Of a stretch of 64,000 nucleotides of DNA, positions 51,790-63,060 are shown in pieces. The translations under genes were made by a program, and so were the position numbers. The stretch comes from Diphasiastrum complanatum (taxonomy: Eukaryota > Streptophyta > Lycopodiopsida > Lycopodiales > Lycopodiaceae), in assembly GCA_029204225.1 (NCBI GenBank), contig CM055110.1, positions 20,008,410 through 20,072,409 of the forward strand. The letters are read 5' to 3'. Numbering within the stretch: the first letter of the stretch is position 1; the number at the start of each line of letters is the position of its first letter. The notes below the pieces were generated by a model, which made no database searches, was not told the DNA's origin, and saw only the letters and a program-made list of their open reading frames with translations.

Positions 51790-52760
51790 GATGGGATTGA
51801 AGACTCTATAACCTTTGCTATTCTCACCATATCCCACAAAGATGCCTTTGATGGATGTTGCATCATCCTTCCTTCTCTTATCCAAGGATTGGTGTACATA
51901 GCAAGTGGATCCAAAAACTTTGAGATCTTTGAGATTGGGCTTCTCTCCAAATAGAGCTTCAATGGTGTGATTCCTCCAATGGCTTGGTTTGGCAATCTAT
52001 TGCACAAATAGTTAGCACAAGTTATTGCTTCACCCCAAAATGGTTTGGATAGATAAGCATCTAGCCTTAAGGCCTTAGCACACTCACAAAGAGATCTATT
52101 TCTTCTCTCACTCACTCCATTTTGTTGAGGGGTGTATGGACATGACAACTCTCTCTTTATGCCATTAGAAATACAAAAGTCAATCAACTTATTGGAGACA
52201 TATTCACCTCCATTATCACTCCTTAATACCTTAATCTTGGTACTAAGTTGATTTTCTACCAAAGTCTTGAACTTTACAAAAGAATCAAACACCATTGATT
52301 TGCTAGACAAGAGGTACATCCAACAAAATCTAGAATAGTCATCAATGAAGATTACATAGTACTTGGCACCACCATTAGACTCATGTGAAAAACTATGAAC
52401 ATCCGAATGGATGAGTTCAAGAGGAGAGTTTGATCTTGATGTAGATCTTGAGAAGGGTAGCTTGTGAGCCTTTGAGAGGCTGCATGCTTCACATCTCTTC
52501 CCACACTTTGACAAATGCTTGGGGAGTCCAACTGCAAGCTCCTTTGTAGCCATAGATTCCATGGCTTTGTAGTTGGGGTGGCCCAACCTTTTGTGCCACA
52601 GTTCCACCTTTGATAGCTCCACCTTTGCCAAGTTAACACTCTCCACTGCAATATTAGCATCAAGCTTAAATAATCTACCTTGCTTAAAGCCTTTGGCTAT
52701 ACATTCATCATTTCTAAGGATGGAACAAACTCCATGCTTAAATTGTACATCTAGGCATTA
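51790..52760 (-). pseudogene. Outer copia element: pre-integrase and integrase
   Basis: Reading downward: a short piece of protease end (KQGRLFKLDANIAVES), then WHKRLGHPNYKAMESMA, CEACSLSKAHKLPFS, LIHSDVHSFS, LRSDNGGEYVSN and PQQNGVSERRNRS (catalytic Glu). FVGYGENSKGYRVFNPIT ends at the insertion site 51790-51794. The D, D, E residues are all present. A frame break near 51960 shifts the tail. The domain resumes as IVSRDV at 45.6 kb beyond the inserted element. Confidence 0.9.
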
Positions 52761-52917
52761 TCCATTAACTGGCCAACACTAAGCAAATTCTTGGTTAACT
52801 TAGGAACATAAAGAACATTATCTAGATTCATCCTTTTGGATGATCCCACATACAAGGGAATTGTTCCTATTCCACTTATCTTACATTCTTGACTACTTGC
52901 AGTATAGATTGATCTAT

Positions 52918-53430
52918 TTAAGTCATTGTAAGAAGTAAGGTGGAGAATATGTCCTTTTGATATGTCATGTGGGAACTTGCCCCACTATCAATCCACCAAG
53001 AATCATTGGTGTTGCTCTTGGATGATGGTGGTTTGTTGGAAACCATCAAAGATGACTCTTCATCCTCCTCTTCCTCCTGATGTGCAATGTTGCTTTGTTT
53101 GCTCTCTTGTGCCTTCTTCTTCTTGAGACATTCTGATGCAAAATGTCCTTTCTTTCCACAGAAAAAACATTTGTACTTGGACTTGTCTTTGATCTTGCCC
53201 TTTGAGCTTGAAGCCTCATCCTCCTCCTTGGTCTCCTTGAAGTATTTCTTCTTGCCATTGGTCTTCTTCTTGCTTTTGAATGAGAAATTAGCTTTCTCAT
53301 CACCATCCTGTAGAGAAATAGCATTCATTCTTGCATTGGTATGCAACATCCTACACTCTTCAGCTACTAATACACTGTGTAGCTTTTCTATAGTAGGCAA
53401 AGTGTCTTGGATTGCAAAGCTTTGGACCAA
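52918..53430 (-). pseudogene. Outer copia element: zinc knuckle and protease start
   Basis: The frame holds LHSVLVAEECRMLH, a lysine-rich stretch, the knuckle CFFCGKKGHFASEC (about 53172-53131) and an intact protease active site WWIDSGASSHMT (about 52994-52959). It then stops near 52918, and the protease continues in another frame (about 52920-52740). Confidence 0.9.
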
Positions 53431-53456
53431 ATTTGTAAAGCCACTCCCTAGACCAT

Positions 53457-53920
53457 TTAGGACAATCTGGACAAGCTCACTATCTTGAATCTTCTCTCCA
53501 ATGAAGCTAACTCCCTATTAAGAGACTTGATTCTTAGCACATAATCTTGTGCATTCTCATCACTCCTCTTCATGCTTTGTAGAATCTGATTCCTAAGCAT
53601 GAGAACCCTCGAAGTGTTACTAGACTCATAGATAGATTTTAAAGATTCCCAAGCCTCTTTAGCACTCTTACATGATGATACTTCCCTTAAAAGATCATTG
53701 CTTACATTCATCTTAATATAGTGAAGTGCAAGCCTAGACCTTCTCTTGTATCTCACTAATTCCTGTGCGCCTAGAGGTTCATCTTCATCATCTATTAGAA
53801 ACTCATAAAGATCCTGGAGCACCATTAGTGACTCCATCCTCACTTTCTCAAATAGCATAATTGTAGAATTTAACCTCTCACTAGCTTCTAGAAGGTAGGC
53901 TCCCCATGATCCCATCTTAC
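53457..53920 (-). pseudogene. Outer copia element: Gag capsid part
   Basis: The start codon at 53915 opens MGSWGAYLLEASERLNS, then VRMESLMVLQDLYEFL, ALHYIKMNVSNDLLREV, SAKEAWESLKSIYESS and LRIKSLNRELASL. After that the frame shifts before the zinc-knuckle part. It is clearly related to the Gag of the inner element, so both belong to one copia lineage, with one having inserted into the other. Confidence 0.85.
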
Positions 53921-56302
53921 TAGCAAGATTTACAAAGATATAGATTTGTTTGGACCTGAAAACTCACAAAGGTTTCTAACTTGCAGTGTTTCACTCAAAT
54001 GTTGACTTCTAATCCAACAGATGGATTTGTAATCACAGTTCTATCACTCCCTCACAAGCTGGAATGAAGATAAGATGAGGATGAAAAACTACACTCAAGC
54101 AAATCTTGCCATCTTGGCTATTCTTGGACAAAAACTGACTCTTATCTCTCTCATTCACTTTGATGTACTTTCAAGAACTGGTTTCCCACTATTAAGAAGG
54201 TCTGAAATCACCCTAGATTGATTAGTTTTCATGAAACAAATTCAAAACTAATCAATGGCAAGTGATCTTAGATGTGTTACTGATATCTTTCACCAAAACT
54301 TAGAAAAAGACTTATTTATGAAACATGGATTAGATCTTGGGGAAAAAGTTCTAAATCAATGCTGAAAATCTCAAGCATATTTGAAGAGGGTGTGTGAAAA
54401 ATTGTCAACTAACTTGCTTGACTATTTTGCACAAATGGAGGCCACACTTGTACATATTGTTAATCAAAATGTTTTCCACTACATGTGAATGACTAAATAG
54501 TATTTTTTATTAGTTTATATAGGTATTAGAAGTGCTAGACTTGGGTCCACAAATAATCTTGATTTGATGTCGATTGGCCACGGTCCAATTGGCACTAGTG
54601 CAGATTCATAGTTGTTATTTTTTGCTATAAGCAATACAATGTGTTTGTTTGGTCAAAAATGTCAATATTTTTGCATTGAATATATCAACAAAGAAAGAAC
54701 AACATTTGATTGCGAGTGTTGAACAAACTTTCACCAAGCAATTGTAGTAAATCAAGAGATACCAATTTGGTTGAAAAACAATGTGAAATGGTTCTAGATA
54801 AATTGTCAAGGGCCACATGCAACTATACGATTAGATTCAAATAAATTATTTGTGGTTGATTCAACTGAAGTTATCGGTTTATATCTTGAGAAACTAGTCC
54901 TTCCAAAGCCATTATGAGTAGATAGTATATAACATATCCAAGTGCAAATTTTTTTATAGCTTATGTAATATTATATATGCAATCATTAGCTTACAAATGT
55001 TATTGTTGGGTGAAATCCACTTAGATAGCCAATTATCCTAATCAAAATGAAAGGGGCCATGAAAGTGAGCAACAAATGAATGTGAATATGCATATGAGAA
55101 AGGGAGGATAGTCAACTTGAAAGGAAAGTGAGCATTGCAAAATGAAATGCAAGCCATAAAGAAAGAGAAAATGAATCATACAATATAGATAAATGCCATG
55201 AGCTTGAAACTAATGTCAACAATATCAATAATTGTCTAACCATATTGGTCCAAGAATTTTGTGAGAGAATCAAATACTTATAGGGTTGCAAGGAAATGAA
55301 ACAAAGCTAAACAATGATGAAGATGCATTCGTGGCAATTCCAATTTTTAAATTCTAGCAAGAACTTGAGTCTAGATTTGGATGAAGAAGAGGTGCATGAG
55401 CTTAATGATGATTGGTCTGTGAAGCATTGGAGACAAGTTTGCTTTTATATACCTACTAAAAAATTGCAATCAACTTATTAGATTCAACAACAACTTGTAC
55501 TTTCATGTCGACGGAAGATTGGTCTACACTTAGTTTAGCATGCATACTACTCTATTGCATGCATGCATATCCATTACATTTTTCTTCCATGTTGAACACT
55601 TTGTTTTGACGATGAATTGTTCACATGTTGGCATAAAGCATCAATAGAATGTAGTAAGAAATAGTACTTGATGTGACCAATAGGGCCCCATCCATACATC
55701 TAGTACATATATTTGTTAATGCAATGTGCAATATATTAACTAGAATCAAGCTATTTCTATCATGTCGCTTAAGGCCATATAACCATTTGCAACACCAAAT
55801 AATTGGCGCTTTTTTCACTACAGTTAATAGCAACAATCACATTTCCTTCAATAAAGCATCATAGTATGCATCACTACAAAACGGTTTTATGTAAAGTCAC
55901 TAGAAATGTACTATTTTATCATATCATGACACTTAAATTGCATCATAATGACTGTCACATAGAGATCAATAAAAAAGCCAAATTAAAGCATAAAATGTGA
56001 TAAATCTTAAAAGATCAGATTTGAACACAAATTAAACCATAAAGACGTAGTCACACATAGTAGTTAAGTCTCATACTTGTCTTTTAAGAGCATAGTATAG
56101 TTGGCATACATGGCAAATCCCTCATAAAAGACGAGATACATATTCCCAATTTTTTGTTTACATAGAAAATAATAGCTTGCAGTAAGAGAGAAAGCTTTAT
56201 TAAGATGGTGGGTGTAGAGGCTTCGCCTGAGTAGATATGAGTAGTACTTGCTCTTTTATGTTGTTGCTCATTATTGTTGATGATCCTTAGTGTTGTTTGT
56301 CG
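53921..56302. other. About 2.4 kb without a recognisable gene
   Basis: The left part should contain the leader and 5' LTR of the outer copia element, but neither a PBS nor a copy of the 43272-43771 LTR was found, so that end seems truncated or too diverged to see. The remainder is AT-rich with only short frames. No host gene, tRNA or structured RNA is supported. Confidence 0.35.
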
Positions 56303-57157
56303 CTATATCTTCATGAAAGTGTCAATAATCCGGAGCTTGCCTTGATGGATCTCTGTAGCTCGAGATTTTCTGATTGCCAGTATGTCATCCCATGTGAACG
56401 GTCTGTAGATTTGTGGCTGTTCTTCGGTTATGAGTTCTGGTGGGCAGCTTATTGTAGCTGTCGGAGTTGGAGCATACATGAAGCTAATACTAGAACGAGG
56501 TTGCTTGGAGTTTGTCACAGCTCTGTGCCGCACTGCTTTGTATCTCCCCTGGCTTGTCACCTGCAAAGCAATCATCAAAGCAAAAAGGATCATCAAATTC
56601 TGAATGAATAAAGAGTCAAGACTTGTAGCTGCTTTTAGTTGCGCTGTGCTTAAGCCAGATCTACGTTATAAGATTTGCTGCAGATCTTACCTCTATGCAG
56701 TCGCCGGTGATGTACGTGATTGCATCTTTTAAAGGTCTGATTGCGATCCACTTGCCATCTTTCTCAATTTGCAGTCCACCCACATTCTCATCCAAAAGTA
56801 GCAAAGTGAAGAATCCTGGATCCGTGTGTGGGCCGAGGCCCAGTGTCTTGTCAGGCTCGGGACAGATGGGGTAGTGGTTGGGATGCAACGCTACTAAAGG
56901 CCGCTTTCTTAGCTCCTCAAAATGCCCAGGGTCGACTTCCAGCACATTAATCAGTATATTCATTATCTGTTCTGCGAGCTGTCTGAAGCAACTGCCGTAT
57001 TCCTCACATGCACAACTTGATAGAACATTCAACAACCATTAGACTAATTTAAAAATGGAGAATCTCAGATACGCAATAAATAAATTGACAAACAGATCTC
57101 TGAGACTACTATATAAGAAGTGAAAAATCTCAATTACGCAATCAGAAAATTAACAAA

Positions 57158-57193
<36 letters not shown>

Positions 57194-57882
57194 TCAACCA
57201 TTATGCGTCTTAGTTTTCATGATAAGTCATACTACGTCGCTAATACTAGAAGGATACTTGAAGAGAAAAATGGTTGCAGTGCGAAATGGAAGCAGCAATA
57301 CCTGAAGGTGTCATGATCGTGAGGCCAAATCTTGGAAGCGTATTCTCTCACATGCAACTCCGGACTACCCATCACAGTAAACGCTTCAGACCATGGCAGT
57401 TTCTGACAGTCAGTCACTGTAGCCTCGTTAGCACTATACCCCAACATGCTTCCTGTTACATGACCAAGCATCTTCTGCGCCAACGGAAGCTTAAAGAGAC
57501 GAGCAGTCTGAGCTCGGAGAGCTTGGATCACCTCTTTCCGCACTCCATGGTTAATAACGTGGAAAATTCTCCACTCTTTCAGCGCCTTTGCCACCTCCTC
57601 GATGCTATTCTGAAGAGTGGACTGATCATCCGACATAGTGAAGCTTTTAAGATCAATCACTGGAGTGCCTTCAGTGTAAGAATTGTAGGCCACCTGTGGA
57701 CAAAGCTGCTCAGGCAAAATGTACTGTTCAGGAAGACGGCAATCAGAATCAGAATATTCTCCCGTCTTTATAAACTCATCAAGCACAAGGGGACTTGTTA
57801 CAGCTTCAGCTGTGAGTTCAACATCCCACAGCTGTGTCTGGAAAGAATGGAAAGAAGATTGCATCTGACAAGCATAAGCCAT
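56303..57882 (-). CDS. Gibberellin-oxidase-like 2-oxoglutarate/Fe(II) dioxygenase, 3 exons
   Basis: Three exons, 57882-57302, 57015-56691 and 56560-56303, join in phase to 387 residues, normal for the family. All four splice junctions are GT-AG (AG|GTATTG, TATCAAG, GAG|GTAAGA, TTTGCAG). The iron ligands are H257, D259 (GPHTDPG) and H314 (AVRHRAV). The 2-oxoglutarate ligands are R324 and S326 (RSS). NHYPICPEPDKTLG precedes the iron site, as in GA oxidases, and IDLKSF opens the N-terminal DIOX_N region. KLPWSEAFTVMGSP resembles GA 3-oxidases, while TLGxGPHxDP recalls GA 20-oxidases. These soluble enzymes act on gibberellin precursors; the exact substrate cannot be told. The start is set at 57882, with an in-frame upstream ATG at 57972. 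No stop or frameshift is seen. A (CT)14 tract lies in intron 1. Confidence 0.85.
57162..57189 (+). repeat. (CT)14 microsatellite in intron 1
   Basis: A perfect CT run lies inside the first intron of the dioxygenase gene. On the coding strand it reads (AG)n. Confidence 0.9.
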
Positions 57883-58159
57883 GATATCCAAGCCACAAAC
57901 TACTTTCTCTACCACAAATCTGCACCGTAATTTTTGTGCTGGTCTGATCACAACAAAAATAAACTCTTTCAATACAATTGTTGCTAGAATCTGTAAAAGC
58001 TATATAATCTGCTTCTCACCTTAAATTCCATTCCGGATTGGAAGTTGGAAATTTAACTACATCAATCATCAATGGATGTCCTCTCAAAGCAACTCTGATG
58101 AAACAAGCTGGGAATTTTCAACTACGCGTGGGGTATATATACATACATAGAGAGAGATC

Positions 58160-58172
58160 CGGGGGGGGGGGG
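58160..58172 (+). repeat. Poly-G run
   Basis: An uninterrupted run of about 13 G lies about 280 bases upstream of the dioxygenase start codon (C-run on the coding strand). The length may vary or be mis-assembled. Confidence 0.7.
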
Positions 58173-58218
58173 GCTGTGGGGGTGGTGGTTAAGGGTAGAG
58201 AGAGTACCTCTAATGAAG

Positions 58219-58219
<1 letters not shown>

Positions 58220-58291
<72 letters not shown>
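58220..58291 (+). repeat. (GA)36 microsatellite
   Basis: A perfect GA run of 72 bases, upstream of the dioxygenase gene; on the gene's strand it reads (CT)n, a tract type common in plant 5' regions. Confidence 0.95.
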
Positions 58292-58294
<3 letters not shown>

Positions 58295-58430
58295 TGTTAG
58301 AGAAAAGGCATTTGAGAGCTTATCATTGGTCCATGTTTGCCCTAAAAACTATTTGAATATCACTTGAAAAGAGTTGCATTGGGTTTTTTTTTTGAGAGAA
58401 AGGTGATTTTAGAAACTTCTAGAAAGAAAA

Positions 58431-58433
<3 letters not shown>

Positions 58434-58487
<54 letters not shown>
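58434..58487 (+). repeat. (GA)27 microsatellite
   Basis: A perfect GA run of 54 bases, about 140 bases from the previous one and in the same phase orientation. Confidence 0.95.
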
Positions 58488-58491
<4 letters not shown>

Positions 58492-59204
58492 GAGGAGCAC
58501 CATGGAGAGAGAGAGAGTGCGGCATTATCAATTTTTAGGGTTTTTTAGTTTGGGATGAGAAATAGCCATAAAGAGAGTATAAGTCATAATTACCATTTAG
58601 GGTTTTTACTTGGACATGTTATTTGTTGACTAACACAAGAGTATGGCCAACTACATGAAACATGGCCTTAACAAGAGCTTCATAAGCAAGAATTGAAAGA
58701 AACTTAGGGCCAATCGGCTCACATGTAGCCTTTATTTTGAGCCATGAGCAAACATGAAAACAAAAATTGGATGTATATGGTGCCTTTTATAAAGTTGAAT
58801 GCAACATTGTCTTTGGAGGAATCAACAAATGCAAACACTTAGAAAGTATCAATCAAAGTCAAAGTTTTAGAACTCAAAAAATGGATGGGAAAATACGTAA
58901 AATTGTAAAGTGCAAGAAAAATAATAATATAGCAGAGAAAGTACCCTACAATGAAAAAATGGTGATTTTGGTCATCTAAGGTGTGCCACATCGCCTATTA
59001 GGGTCTCTTTTTATAAACCTTGATGTGCAGCAAGTTTTTGCCATATTAAGCAAAATTATAACAAACTCAATTTCTTCATGAAGTTGGATGCAAATGTTCA
59101 CTTGAAGAAAAATCCAGTCAAAATTTTGGTTTTGAAAATTAGAAGTGATTGTGAAATGGGTGAAAAACACTGAAGTGGGAGATGAGTGTGTGCATGCATG
59201 TGGG

Positions 59205-59206
<2 letters not shown>
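58488..59206. other. Noncoding stretch between GA arrays
   Basis: AT-rich sequence with only short frames; one of 70 codons (58767-58979) is Lys/Asn-rich and has no recognisable domain. Nothing is supported. Confidence 0.3.

Positions 59207-59282
<76 letters not shown>
59207..59282 (+). repeat. (GA)38 microsatellite
   Basis: A perfect GA run of 76 bases, the longest of the three. Protein frames through it are dipeptide artefacts. Confidence 0.95.
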
Positions 59283-59286
<4 letters not shown>

Positions 59287-60413
59287 AGGTTGCCAATAAT
59301 GCTTGAACGAGTTCTTGTGCACAATGTATATATACTATGTCGTTCTTCTTTTCAACTGGTTCATATATTTTTAAGAAGTAGATTGAATGCTTAAAGCTTT
59401 GTGTCCTCACTTAGTGTTGAGGGTAGAAAATGCTTTCAAGTGTATGTCTAATGGTCATTTTGTCAAGTGAGTCATACCATCAAAAAGAATTTCATTATAT
59501 ATTTGTATATTATATGGGCTAGCCTTGATGTTGTTGAGTGTAAGAGAATGCAACAATGCTTTTATTGCCTACACAAGAAAAAAAGGCGTACAAGAAAAAA
59601 CATTGACTTCAACGCAAATCTCACAAATGTTTTCAATTGAGAAACAATTTTATTTAAAAAATACTAATATTAGTCATATGTTTCATGCCATATAACTTAT
59701 GCTTGGGTGGAACTTTCTTTATATGTGTCCAATGTCATTTTCACATTCTCTATGAAGAGTGTTCAAAGCATACAAACAATGTTAAGCATTCTTGGGAGAA
59801 ATGGTCATACAATTTAAAATGTGTCATGTGTTGTATGTAAATAGAATCTACATAACCTGTAGCCCACTTGTGAAGCTACATAGATCCCAAAAGGATCCAT
59901 TAGTTTTAATAAATGAAGGTGGACCTCCCTTTAGGCTCGTGACACTTAGTGACTTACAAGATAATTAAGTTTAGTCATTTTTTATTATGTCTATGAAAAG
60001 CGTGTTGCCATTATTGAAAGGAATTTTTTGCTCATTTTCATTTTTAAAGATACTAGGACTTCCTTCTTTCTTTACATGAAATTCTTTGAAATGCGAAATG
60101 GTGGACAGACCCAACTTTTCAAACCCTTACGATTTTTTGGTAATTCACCTAAATTTTGAATTTTGAATTAGAAAAAGATTATTTAAAATTTTACAGTTTG
60201 CAAAAATTTTAAATTTTGACTGAGTATTGCAAGATATTCTCAAATATCGCATTCAAATCACTAGATATTACAAAAATCAAATTGAAGCAATTTGGAAAAA
60301 TTCTAAGGCATTACAATTAATCTACTAGAATATCTAGGAGATCCATCAAGATTCAAATGATTTTAACTAATACTCTCTTGAGTTAAAAGAGTTAGAATTA
60401 AAGTAGAATCACT
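59283..60413. other. Noncoding AT-rich stretch
   Basis: No coding sequence or RNA gene is recognised. It separates the microsatellite-rich upstream region of the dioxygenase gene from the copia element on the right. Confidence 0.3.
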
Positions 60414-60655
60414 GTGTTACTCTACTGAAGGTCCTATCAGTAGATAAGGATCAGTTGGCCTCGCCACGAGGCGAGTCAACGGGACACGCGTCCCGTCGAT
60501 GGCAACCTGGGCCATGCATGGGTTGCCTGAGTGAAGAACTTATGTATAGTGTATTTTCATTTTGAGAAATACAGGCTACATGAGCTTGGTGTGGAGAGTG
60601 ATTTTCTGTTTGTATTACTATGTAGCATGATCCGTGTTCCTGTTCGAAGCAAATT
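60414..60655 (+). repeat. Probable copia 5' LTR with three hairpins
   Basis: The stretch starts TGTTACTCTACTGAAGG and ends shortly before a PBS-like sequence at 60662. It contains three adjacent perfect stems: CTCGCC/GGCGAG (60460-60475), ACGGGAC/GTCCCGT (60479-60496) and GGCAACC/GGTTGCC (60501-60527). It is much more GC-rich than its surroundings. The second LTR would lie beyond the window, so both borders are inferred. Confidence 0.45.
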
Positions 60656-60661
60656 CTAAGT

Positions 60662-60674
60662 TGGTATTTGAGCC
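60662..60674 (+). other. Degenerate copia primer-binding site
   Basis: TGGTATTTGAGCC differs at two positions from the copia PBS TGGTATCAGAGCC. It lies upstream of a copia Gag in the same orientation. Confidence 0.5.
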
Positions 60675-61962
60675 GTACAGGAGTGTACACAGTACAATGT
60701 CACCATTGAAGAGAGCTTTGGGAGAACAGTCTTTTGAGAGTTCGGGGTTTACGGCGGGTTGAAGACAGAAAGTAAAGCACCAGTGCACAGATTCTAGCAC
60801 ACAGAAGCCTGCTAAGCTTGAGACTATGTGAGGATTCGGAGACGAGTTGTCGGTTGAATCAGAACCTTAGCCAAACAGAATTCTAAAATTTTGAAGGGAG
60901 GCTACTTGGCATTTATAGTCGGTGTGCAGTCAAACGGACATCGTTTTGAGAACGGTTTGAAGTATCAGACTCCTAGCAGTAGGACGACCTCAGAGGAAGA
61001 GGATTGGCCTGTCAGAGAACTGTGAATAGGAAGCCAAGATTAGATTTGTGAGAAAAATCCCGATTTGGGGTTTGGAAGCATAAAATCGTAGTTATCTCTT
61101 TGTTCTGAACAGTTTTTGGAGCTGTAAAAGCTTGTTGGAAGGTGCCCTGATCAGTTAAATGGATTCTCAAGAGGTCGTGGAAGGCCGCGACCTGTAGGAG
61201 CTGGAGAGGATCTTAGCAGGTTGCCATAGCTAAGAAACAAGCAAGGAGGAGAAGAGACCTCGCAGGTCTGCTCGCACACAGCAAGGAGGAGAGGAACTTA
61301 ATGTTCCTAGGTGTGTCGTGGCTGGAAGGATCTGAATCAATGTGCAGATGGGTGCATAACCACATGATCAGTCTTCATAAGGATCAACGGATCAGATCGC
61401 GAGCTGGAGGATGAACTAGTGTGGTTGGATTGTTATTAGCCATTAGATGAACTTTGAAGGGGGCCTTGAAGAAAGCTAAAGGGAGTTGAAGGGTAAACTG
61501 GCCTTAAGCTTCATTAAAAATTTTCACTTTGAAGTGGGTGTTGGGTTCCTTCACTAGTGAAGTTTGAAGTTTCTTCACTTTGAAGAAATAGTTCAAAAAC
61601 TTAAAAAGCCTTTATTTTTATCTCATTTATCCGTTTTGACCCAAACGAAGGGCTACAGACTCCAAACGAAGGGCACCCAGACTGTACCTGCAAGTACGAT
61701 ACCGCAAAATAGAGTGATTGCAGCAGAGAAAGTGTTCGGAGCACGCCAAAAGCGATTCCACCATTCCATTGGGCACGAAGTTGGGAGTTGGCGACAGAGT
61801 GCATTTCGAAAGGCGACATCGATTTGGCTTTCAATTTGGCAGAGAAGCGATGGGTGGCCTGGTAAAGAAAAAATTGCAGGTCATTATTTTCAACTTCTGA
61901 CATCACAGTTGGCCTCGGCATACAGCTGTTAGCCTACGGTTGAAGTTTCAGGCAGTTTTGGA
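60675..61962. other. Leader of the right-hand copia element
   Basis: About 1.3 kb without supported coding sequence between the PBS-like site and Gag. A plus-strand frame at 61564-61932 is open but has no recognisable domain. Tandem copies of CCAAACGAAGGGC at 61639-61651 and 61663-61675 are the only clear structure. Confidence 0.35.
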
Positions 61963-62590
61963 ATGACAAACATGGGAGAGTCCATTTTGAGTGAAAGTAG
62001 CAAATTGGACAAGATTTCTAACTATGCAGTATGGAAATTCAAAATGAAAAACATACTGATGGAAAAAGATGTGTGGGATGTCATCACTAGTAATGAGAGA
62101 AGATCGCCAAATGAAGCGGACATCAAAAGTGTTCGATAAGAAGGCGAGGAAAGCTTTGACCTTCATTAACTTGTCAATGAAGGATCACATCATTACCCAC
62201 ATTTGTGATGCTGTTACACCCAGATAGGCATGAGATGTGCTGAAGGAGCAGTTCAAAATGTCAAATTTGCCAAGAATCATGTTTCTAAAGTCAAAACTGA
62301 ATAGTGCCCACATGGAGCAAGGAGAGCACATTCAGATGTACATGACCAAAGCACATTCAGACGTACATGATCAGAATCAAGACAATGAGGGATGAACTGC
62401 ACTATATTGGTGAGCGCATACGTGATGTGGAGCTGCTGCACAATGCATTGTGCAGCATTGCATAACCCTATCAGATGTTTGTGAGTGGAATAGCATCAAG
62501 AGAAAGACTGTGATCCTTTGACAAGCTCATAGGAATCTTGATGCAGGAAGAGCAGCGACGAGAAATGGTAAAAGCTAGACATCAAAACAC
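61963..62590 (+). pseudogene. Copia Gag, interrupted
   Basis: ATG 61963 (and 61972) starts a Gag: KLDKISNYAVWKFKMKNILM, KDVWDVI. A stop at about 62137 ends the frame. In other frames one can still read AFINLSMKDHIITHIC-like and MFLKSKLNSAHMEQGEHIQM segments, a capsid order. A short direct duplication (AGCACATTCAGA, about 62324 and 62349) disturbs the frame. It is the same family as the fragment at 10.6-11.3 kb. Confidence 0.75.
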
Positions 62591-62592
62591 TG

Positions 62593-62805
62593 ATGATCGG
62601 GCACTTGAAACACGCCAAAAACAAGGCAAGTGTAAGGGCAAGAAGAAGTCTAAGTAGCACCAAGACTCAGGAGGATGAGGGATCTTACAGCAAGACCAAG
62701 AAGAAGGGCAAAGGCTTTCATTGCGGCAAAAAGGGTCATTGGAAGAGCGAATGTCGAAAATTCTTGGCTGGAATGAGACAAGGGAAAAGCAAAGCAAGCA
62801 AGTAA
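62593..62805 (+). pseudogene. Copia zinc knuckle region
   Basis: A basic Ser/Lys-rich stretch leads to FHCGKKGHWKSEC, a zinc knuckle whose first Cys is missing. It is followed by the end of Gag at 62805. Downstream the protease is in another frame. Confidence 0.75.
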
Positions 62806-62824
62806 CCTTGTCGATGAAGGTGAG

Positions 62825-63060
62825 ATGGAAGACTCTAGCATCCTCATATCAGCATTGTCATCTAATCAAGATGATAAAGCATGGTACATTGACTCAGGAG
62901 CCACAAGACACATGACAGGTAACAAGGATTGGTTCAGTAGCTTGAAAGTCTTGAATTATGGAACGTCCGTTTCACAAGCAAATGGTGATGTGTGCAAGAT
63001 CAAGGGGATAGGAACCGTTTCAATCCAACTACCTGTACGAATGGTATAAGGGAGCCCAAC
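62825..63060 (+). pseudogene. Copia protease
   Basis: The active site is intact (AWYIDSGATRHMTGNKDWF). SQANGDVCKIKGIGTVSIQL follows, then a stop at 63047. The expected VLYVPxxxxNLLS part is missing, which suggests a deletion. Confidence 0.85.

Noticed and set aside
58038-59410. Glu/Arg or Ser/Leu dipeptide proteins
   Set aside because: Translations of (GA)n microsatellites.
61564-61932. 122-codon plus-strand frame upstream of copia Gag
   Set aside because: No known domain; a similarly long frame runs on the opposite strand; position fits a noncoding leader.
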